Source: Cliona cf. orientalis (lineage: Eukaryota > Porifera > Demospongiae > Clionaida > Clionaidae). From it: 64,000 nt of DNA. Shown one piece after another: positions 50,001 through 59,000 of this stretch. How positions within the stretch are numbered: the first letter of the stretch is position 1; each line of letters begins with the position of its first letter. The DNA lies in contig OZ005701.1 of NCBI GenBank assembly GCA_963930775.1, forward strand, positions 5,339,669 through 5,403,668, read 5' to 3'. The position numbers were made by a program, and so were the translations under genes. Under the pieces are notes generated by a model. That model saw only the letters and a list, made by a program, of their open reading frames with translations. It did not search any database and was not told where the DNA came from.

Positions 50001-53000
50001 GCCTAGGGCCAGGGCGCAGTCACATAACTTCACTATGGTAACATAATATTCTTCTGAGCATGCGCATTATAATTATCACAAAATGGTGTATCAGATGCAC
50101 CCAATTGTCAATATGCTATAACACACCCACTACTACTCAAGATAAGGCAAAAATAGCGTGCCACTGCACTGTACGTTACAAAATGGAATGAAAATATTAT
50201 GCCCAAACTAGGAAAAGAGGTCAAGGCAGTCTTGAGTTAGCCCAAGAAACTAGAACTTAAAGAAAGAAAGAAAGAAGGAAAAATGATCAGATGACTGGCA
50301 AAATGCGACATTATGCACATGCACATTATCATGTTACAACCCCAAGGCTCCACTAGAAACTCAACTCAACTAAAACTTATCAATAAAGCACAATCAATAG
50401 AGAGACTTACAAACAAGCCAAATGCAATGGAGTCTGCCCATACTTATCCTTACTATTCACATCAGGTTTACTGTTCATCAGTAGAAGCTTGACCACCTCC
50501 AGGTGGCCATTCCTGCAGTGATATGAACAAAGAGACATGCATGGATGATCAATAGTCATTAATTTCAGTGCTACATAATCATCACACAACACAACCGACA
50601 ATACATGTTCTCTGTGTACCCATCCCTAGGTTCCTCTAGCACCTACGACCTCAAATTCAGCTAAAAACACAGATCAATAAATGGATAAACTTACACACAA
50701 GCCAAATGCAATGGTGTCGCCCCAGAATCATCCTTGCTATTCACGTCAGGTTTGCTGTTCATCACTAGAAACTTGACCACTTCCAGGTGGCCATTCCTGC
50801 AGTGACATGAATAAAGAGACATGCATAGATGATCAATAGTCATTAATTTCAGTGTTTGCTGTTCATCAGTATAAACTTGACCACCTCCAGGTGGCCATTC
50901 CTGCAATGATATGAATAGAGAGACATGTGTGGATGATCAATAGTCAATAATTTCCACTGGAAACTATATAATTTCAGTTCTACATAATCATCACACAACA
51001 CAACACTATCACTATAGTCACTGTGGGGGAGGGGGGAATGGTTTTTCTAGGTTTTGGGCATGTGGATTTCACTGAAAGTGCTATGGCATCATTTACTGGT
51101 CACCACCACCTTCCTTGCTCCCTGGCGAGCTTTCAATGGACAAATCAGAGAGCAATGAATTCTTTCAACTCGAAATATGTGTGTAGTTAGCCATATATTT
51201 AACAAGACGAGAAACTCATCACTACTCGTAGCACAATATAGTAGATTAGCTTCTTTGCTCTCCTTGTATGCCAAAACTGCTAAAATAGCACACACGCACT
51301 GGTATCTGCTGCTTACCTCATGTTGGTGCCGAAAATAAGGGATCATGGGGTTCTTTGTTGTGCTTTCTAGGTTAACTTTATGTCGTGTAGCTTTCATTGA
51401 AAACACTTCGTTCAAGAGTTATGGAGTTATTCCTTTGGCTCTTGCTAGCATTGATATGCTTGTATTGCAGTATGGTGGTCCTCTGGACATGCAACTGCTC
51501 AGTTTCATGCACTTGTGCCGCTATATAATATTATAGTGCTTCATTAAATAAGTGTTTAAGAAATTTACACACTAGTCTTATCCTCGATTATTTTAACAAT
51601 GCATAAATTTCCAGTAATACAACAGTATGGTAGCACTATATACATGTATTTTCCAGTTTTTTTTGTAGCTCATGATCTTTATATTGTGGAATATATGTGA
51701 CCGTCTACGGGAAAACCCGGCATATGGGATCCGCGCGCTATTCGCGCAATGCGCATCTTTAGTAGCTCAGGTAGAAATTTGTCAAAGTCCAGATTTTGTC
51801 ATATACATGTCGAACAACCCTTCTTCTAACTGTTGCCGTTGTTTACGGAGGCTAGACGTGCTATACAAATTAAGGCGAAATAAGCCTTCATTTTGACCCA
51901 CCTAGTCGGCCCAGCTGCCGTACCCAGATCCCGTTGCTATGGGTGCTAATTAGAATCCTCTACCTAGCTACAGCTAGATTCATCAAACTACTGTACGTTC
52001 ACTCACCTTTTTAGCTTCTTGGGCATCTAAGAACAATCGGCTGTCGTTGTCAACAACGATATTCAACTCTTGCTCGATCTTTACGTTCATTTCGAACGGC
52101 TCCGCCCAGGTCCATTTAATTGATTTCCGGGTCACGCGTAGTATGCGGAAACGCCATACGCGTGCATAGCAACGCCTATGGACCGTAATTTCTCGATTAT
52201 TGAGGGTGTGGCGCAATCGCAAACAAAGCGCTGTATCTCCACAATGAAGCGCATGATCGGTCTAGAACTTGAACGCAAGTTAGCTCTATGGTAGAGCATA
52301 TCATAGACGCATGAAACTCAACTTTCACAAAAAATCCCATATGGCGGGTTTTCCCATAGACGGTCACATATGTTACCAGGAGCATATGAAAGGAAGGACC
52401 TGCTGTATCTACATGTACATGTACCGTACCCTAGCGAAAGAGGGCCCACTACGGAATGTCGGCACACCCCCCACTTTGGGCTCAATTTCCTGCTAAGGTC
52501 TAGTGTTTACTCGAATATACGCCCATGTGTAGCTGCCCTTGAAAGCATAGCTCAAACGGCAGGTTTATGAGGATTGAAATTCGAATAATCTATGTAAGAT
52601 CGTCAAGTAACCTGCTAAACAGCCATAAAACTAAGCCTAGCTAGCTTTGTGCCACGTTTCAGCACAAATCAACAATCGTACATGGCTAGTGATCGTAACC
52701 ACACCCACTTAATACAGCTGCAGTCAATGACACACGGTGAAGTATCGCGGCTGCCATTGCTCTGGATTGGTAACCGTGCTTGAATAAGGCTGAAATCAAT
52801 AGTAACCGCTGCTACTATTCAAAACATGAAGATAGTGTTGGTAACTTGCCTGGGCGATCTTTCGCGTCTAAACGCGATACTGATACCTCGAATATCGGCC
52901 CACCCCCCAATCTTGGCCCAATGTAAGGTGCACCGCCCATGGGCCCTCTTTCGCGAGGGTACGATACATGTAGATACAGCAGTGGTAATATCGAGCAATA

Positions 53001-56000
53001 CAAAAAATGGCCACAATAATAATGTTATGGTATATGGTTGGCAACTGGAACCTTTAAATAGTATACCAGTAACTTTTGGTGGCACTATGCGCTATGCATG
53101 GTACATGTACATCATATTGTTTTTTGGTCTAGTACAGCACCAACTAGAGCTCTGTAGAGCATATACCCAGTGCACACATCATTCAATCTGTTTACATCTA
53201 CTTTTGTGTGCATGGTTATAATTAAAATAATGGAAATATACTGTTTAGTCCCAATGATGTCAGCCGCAGTATCTGCAACGGGAAGATATGGACTTCTATT
53301 ATCTTTGCTGCAATAATAAATATAGCTACCTTACATTTTAATTTTGCTTCAAATTTCTGTTATTGTGCAATCTATAGATCTACTTTTGTGTGAATGGTTA
53401 ACATTAGTGATTTTAAGTGGAAATTCTGTTAGTATAACTCCCAGTGATATCAATGTCAGCCACAAAACGACTGCACCAGACTAGACAAGAAAGATATGAA
53501 TTTCTACTATCTGTATTAACTTTTGTTGTATTAATATAGCTATCTTACATGTACATTCTTATTATTTTGGTTCCATAGGGCCTCAGAGTTTCAATCAGTG
53601 AATCTGGATAGCTAGTAGCCAAACAACATGACATTGTAGAAATCACTAGTATTCAATAATCTTTACCATAAAATATAGCTGTGCACATGAGCAGAACATA
53701 TACATTATGCATGGCATAGGCACTGTCGATAGGTATGGCTATGGTGGCCAACAAAAAAGCATTGTTTGTGACCCTCATGGACCATGTCCCTCGATTTGAA
53801 GCATACTAAAGCCAGTTTTTTGCCGAATTCGCACACATCTCTAGATAACGCAATTTTCGTGCCTGTGATAATGATAACAAGACCGATTACTTTACCTCTT
53901 GTGCATGCGCAAGGGGTAACTACCGTAGACCATAGAATTCCACGATTACACCCCCTTGCCCATGCTAGCATTGGGCAGAACTTGGGAGGGGGCTTATACA
54001 TGCACGCAAGATCCTTACATTTCCCTGTGACGACCACTACCGACCATTGAATGCCATGTGGGTGCTCGATCTCTGTACTTTCTCTGGCTATTTGGTTGGC
54101 AAAACTGTAGAAAAACGACAAAGTAAGGCATAATACAACACAAATGGCTAGTTTGCTAGCTGTAGCTACTGGCTTATGGACTCTAAATATTTACATTTTA
54201 TGGTCAGAGAGGGTGTGGGGCTCAGATACATGTACGAGACAAAACTACCTATGCAAGAACTTGACCCAAATTTGTAGGAGGGCTTATGCACGAGGGTGGA
54301 GACAAAATTGTGGGATTCTACGGTAAAATTATCTGTAAGTTTAGATAGGTTGATTTATTGAGGCTAGTATTGTACATCTCTGCAGTTAAGTATGTTTGTT
54401 TAATTGTAGATGTACACTCCTTCCCTTATATGCTTCTGATGGTACGTTTAGATGGTTGTGAGAATAAAAAAGTGTACAGTGTATGTGCTAAGTACATCAT
54501 ATAGGTATTCGTTCTGAATCTCTCGATGTTTAAACTAACGCTGACTCCACCCCACCAATATCTGCAGTGTATATGCATACTGTATGTGTATACATGGATA
54601 GGAAAGCAGTTTTTAATCCTTAATTGTTTTATGCATGTTACATGCATGTCATGTAACATACATGTAGCATGCAGGGAAAACAGTCCAAATCCATGTATGC
54701 CACATGCATGTACATACAAAATTTAATGGGACCTGCATATGACATAATATTGTGTGCCAAGGTTAGCATATGTCATCACTTGAATTATATGCATGTTACA
54801 TGCACAAGATTTCATATAGGGTTGGTATTGGGGATACATGTAACTATTTTGTGGGAACTTCGCTTAAAGGTCAGAAATCGGAATGGTTGGCAATTACATG
54901 TAGCTACCACAGATATTAAGCACGCTAGCTGTTGATCATGGGTGTGCATTATTCGGGGCAAGCATGAGCGAGCCCTGAATACATGTACATGAGAGAGAGG
55001 AAGCGATTTTATACATATGGAATATGTTTGTGGGGTGATCATTTCAGTGAGCAGAGAGTTAATTTGAATGATTAAGGTAATGGTCGTCATGTGAATATGC
55101 ATGTAACGTAGGCAAAGGCATGAAACTGGAAAAGGTGAGTGCTGATCACTCTAGCTAGCAAGGCTCAGGTCCACAATTAATATCACTGGTACATGATACT
55201 TCTCTAAAGCTTAGCATGAAGGTGACTCACTGCATGGAAGCTTGTCTCCTGCATGCTCTGGCTCAGTTACAGGTATATTTGGACTCAAGATGGTTGACTC
55301 AAGATGGTCATAGCTACACCATTCACTCTGATACTATTATTATTGATTAGCAAGGTACATGTATGATGCTTTCACTCTTGTAGTAGCTTCTCAGACCTAG
55401 CTATGCTATTACTCGTGCTCACTGAAATGATCACCCCACGTGCCATGCCTATGTGCTTTTAAAGAAATCTTAACTTTTGCGAAGGCTCACTCAGCACAGA
55501 TGACTTCCATCACCACTAGATTAGAACTTGATTAACTAGAGCTCTCTTGAGCACAAAACCCTCGGCACATTGCATGGCATTAGCTACATACTTCAACAGT
55601 TGCATACAGAAAAGGGGATATAGCTAAAGGGCTGTGGGCTGCCGAGGTGAGACTACTAGGATTGGGGACGAGGCTAATGCACAGCAGTGTTATTCAAGGT
55701 TCAACGGCTCACAGCAGTAACAACCCTGGTATTGTTGCTGTATTGAACTCCACACTGACACTTGGCACAAGACTGAAGCACACTGAGCAATACTGCATGT
55801 CCAATAGTATTGCAACTCACTTGGGTTCAAGCACTGTAATGCCATGCATGCATACAAGCCAGAGACTCAAAGAGTACCACAAGAATACACATGGCAATTG
55901 GCAGCTAAGCCTTAGAGTTGAAAAGAAGCCACTGTCATCCCACGATCGTCAAAAGCTCGCCAGTGGCGGGATTGATGCAACCGCGCATGCGCTGAGGGTT

Positions 56001-59000
56001 AATAGATATACATACCGTATATAGCGCACACCCTATTTATACGTTAAGTCATGCTATCACTAGCTCAGGCAAAGTCAAGAAGCTTGGAATCGGCAAATGA
56101 CGCCAAAATTGGCACACAAAGCGTTTTCAGAGAAATCCACACAAATCATGGGTTGGAACACCATAAGGAACATTACAACACAGCAAATTGGACTCGCAAA
56201 CGAGGTATGTAGCAGCTAGCGTGATAACAGACAGACACACAGACCGACTACCGTAACCCTCGCGCATGCACCGAGGGTTAATGAGTGTGGCATCCATTGC
56301 AATATGTGCATATGCACAGTAGTTGCTTAGGCGTGTTCTCAAAAACACTTGATAAACGATAAAATGGGTGGGCTTATGCATAATTGCTTCTGAAATCGAA
56401 CCAAATGATACGAAAAGTAACAAAAGATGTTGATGTGGTGCCAAGTTGAGTTACACTACAGTGAAAAAAAAGAAGAATAAGGAGAAAACGTGATTTTTGC
56501 CATCCTCAGATTCCGTTATGCAAACTACCCTTTCAGTGAATATTGATAGACCATCTAGGTGTAAAATTGCTCCAAGAATACGATGGGTAAGGTCAAAAGT
56601 TCTGAAACTGTTCCGTTCTCAATATATTCTTGTTTTGTAATGTATTACGCATTATATACGTGTATTATATGCCATATCCGGACCATATCCCTAACTTATA
56701 GAATTTATAGAGTCTGCCGACTCTATGATAAAGAGAGAGAGAGGCAATATCACACTTGTAACACAACCCTGTGAAATTAAAGCAACGATACTCAAGTACT
56801 GAACAATAGAGAGGAGTGTGCGTCCCACCCCAACCTAAGCAATCATATCTGGCGTGCTATAGCCTAACTAATGTCATATAGCACCTTATGCTGCAATTTG
56901 ATTGGTTACTGACAGGTATCTGCGTATGATAGTCACCCACAACATTTTCATAGTCACCTCAGCTACTCACCTACAAGTTTTCCCTCTAGCTTTAACAATA
57001 CATGATCTCAGGGCTCTCAGAGAATACTTGCTTCACACTGGCACTGATTGTATTATAGAATACAATGTGACTGTTTGGGACAGGACCATGAGTCCATAAC
57101 AAAGTATAGAGATGTATCTTTAGTTCGTAGGTCAGATAAGTATACTTTTCTATGGCCAAACATTTGGGACCGTCGATGGCCATCCGTATAACGGAGGCCT
57201 ATAATAGAGAGGTTCCACTAAATAAATACTATTGCTACCATTGCAGTTGCAGTAGACTGAGAGTTTATCTTTCTTTTTCCATCCTTAATAAGGTATGAGA
57301 CGACATATCATGTATACATGCACATTCTCTGTGAAAGAATTCCCCTCATCCCAAGGCTCCTCTATGAGCTCAAACTTGACTAAAAACTGAATCACCTAAA
57401 GCTCTCTAGAGCCCAGAACCCTCGGCACATTGCATGGCATTTATTGCACAAGCTGGCAACAATAACTACATGTACATTGATTTCCTGAGTTCCTACGTAC
57501 TTCTCAAGCTCAAGTTGATAAATGTGAGGGGTGTCATACCAATTTGGGGGTGAGTAAGGCATCACCTCCTTATCACATAACTGGTCTGGTGATTAGACTA
57601 AGTCGTATCCTGTATAGGCTCGCTTTTGTGCTTTTCTGGTGCTATCTTTCACCTGCTGATTTTGATGCTCTCTGTTGCTGCACTGTTATTGCTCTTCTCT
57701 TGCTTTCCTAGTGGAATAAACTGGAAGGTTTGCTTTTAAAGAATGACCACACACACATACACACACAGAGAGATTTCTACCATGGAACAATATTTAGGAT
57801 ACTGCGTGCGTACTGGAGGCATGATTACTAAATACCAATAACTCTTCACAGAAAGTGTTGCATGTGAACCGGGTGGTAAAGAACCAAAGGTGTTAGCCTC
57901 GTACCCTCAAAGGGCCTGGGTACAAGGCTACAACACACAACATTTACAATACCATAGAAACTGGTTGTTAAATGCTGCTTGCTGTTAAGCGCACAGTTTT
58001 GTGCGAGCCTTACCGCTCTTTGTTAGGCGCACATGCCCAGCAAGCCACCTGAACGACAAGCGATCGGTTACATGAGCTCAAAAAGAAGGCTAGAAATAGG
58101 CTGGAGAAGAAAACGTCGCTCTCTGGTCGCTTCTTGGCCACCGTTGTAGGCCTTTCTTCCCTCAACACGTTCTATACGCACGCCCCACCTACCAAGTTTA
58201 GCACTTTTAATTAAGCACATGCTTCCTGTTAAGCGCATACTTTTTGTAAAGTGCATATTTTCTTGCTGCTGCGTGTTATAAGCGCATGCACTTAACAACC
58301 AGTTTCTACGGTATTATTAGTATTAAACGTCCTCACTAGCTGATGGGCAGCCTTTCAAATGAAAAACACCTGGACAGAGTTTAGACACGTATTTTTATAG
58401 AGTGCAGTACATGTATATAATGAATTTGGTAGTATGATTTGTGTGTAAATAGAGACGAGTGCATTGGGTGTGACTTGCAGAAAAGTCAAGAAGCTAAGCA
58501 GTTACTTCACTGACTATTAGCAGACAGGCAGTACCTTTACAGGAGTTGTATCTGGAACTACATATTTTGTATCTTGAAAGCAGTCTACTATTGCTCATTC
58601 TGTCCATCGAAAAGCTGCTAGGGTGCATAGTAGGATGGATCTATGGTGAAAGGTAGCGGTCCTGAGTAAATGTTGCCAGAACTAGAAAATAAAGCATTTT
58701 CAGCGAAGTCCACACAATATATGCGTTTGAAAAGCCATAAAGAATCATATAACACCATGCTTAAGACTCGCAAACGAGGTATGTAGCAGTTAGAGAGTTA
58801 ACAGCCAGACAGACAGACAGATACACAGAATGACTACCATAACCCTGCAGCGCATGTGCCAAGGGTTAACTGGAGCTCTCAAGAGCACAAACTCTCAGCG
58901 CATTACATGGCATTAGCTGCACAAACATGCAAGCAATGACAATACAATTGTTATAACACAGCATTGTTGTTCTAGCGGTTCAACAGTTTGCAATACTGAG

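Noticed and set aside
56902-57183. Short frames shared by both segmental duplicates as a conserved gene
   Set aside because: The frames differ between copies by stops and shifts, as expected for non-coding duplicates.
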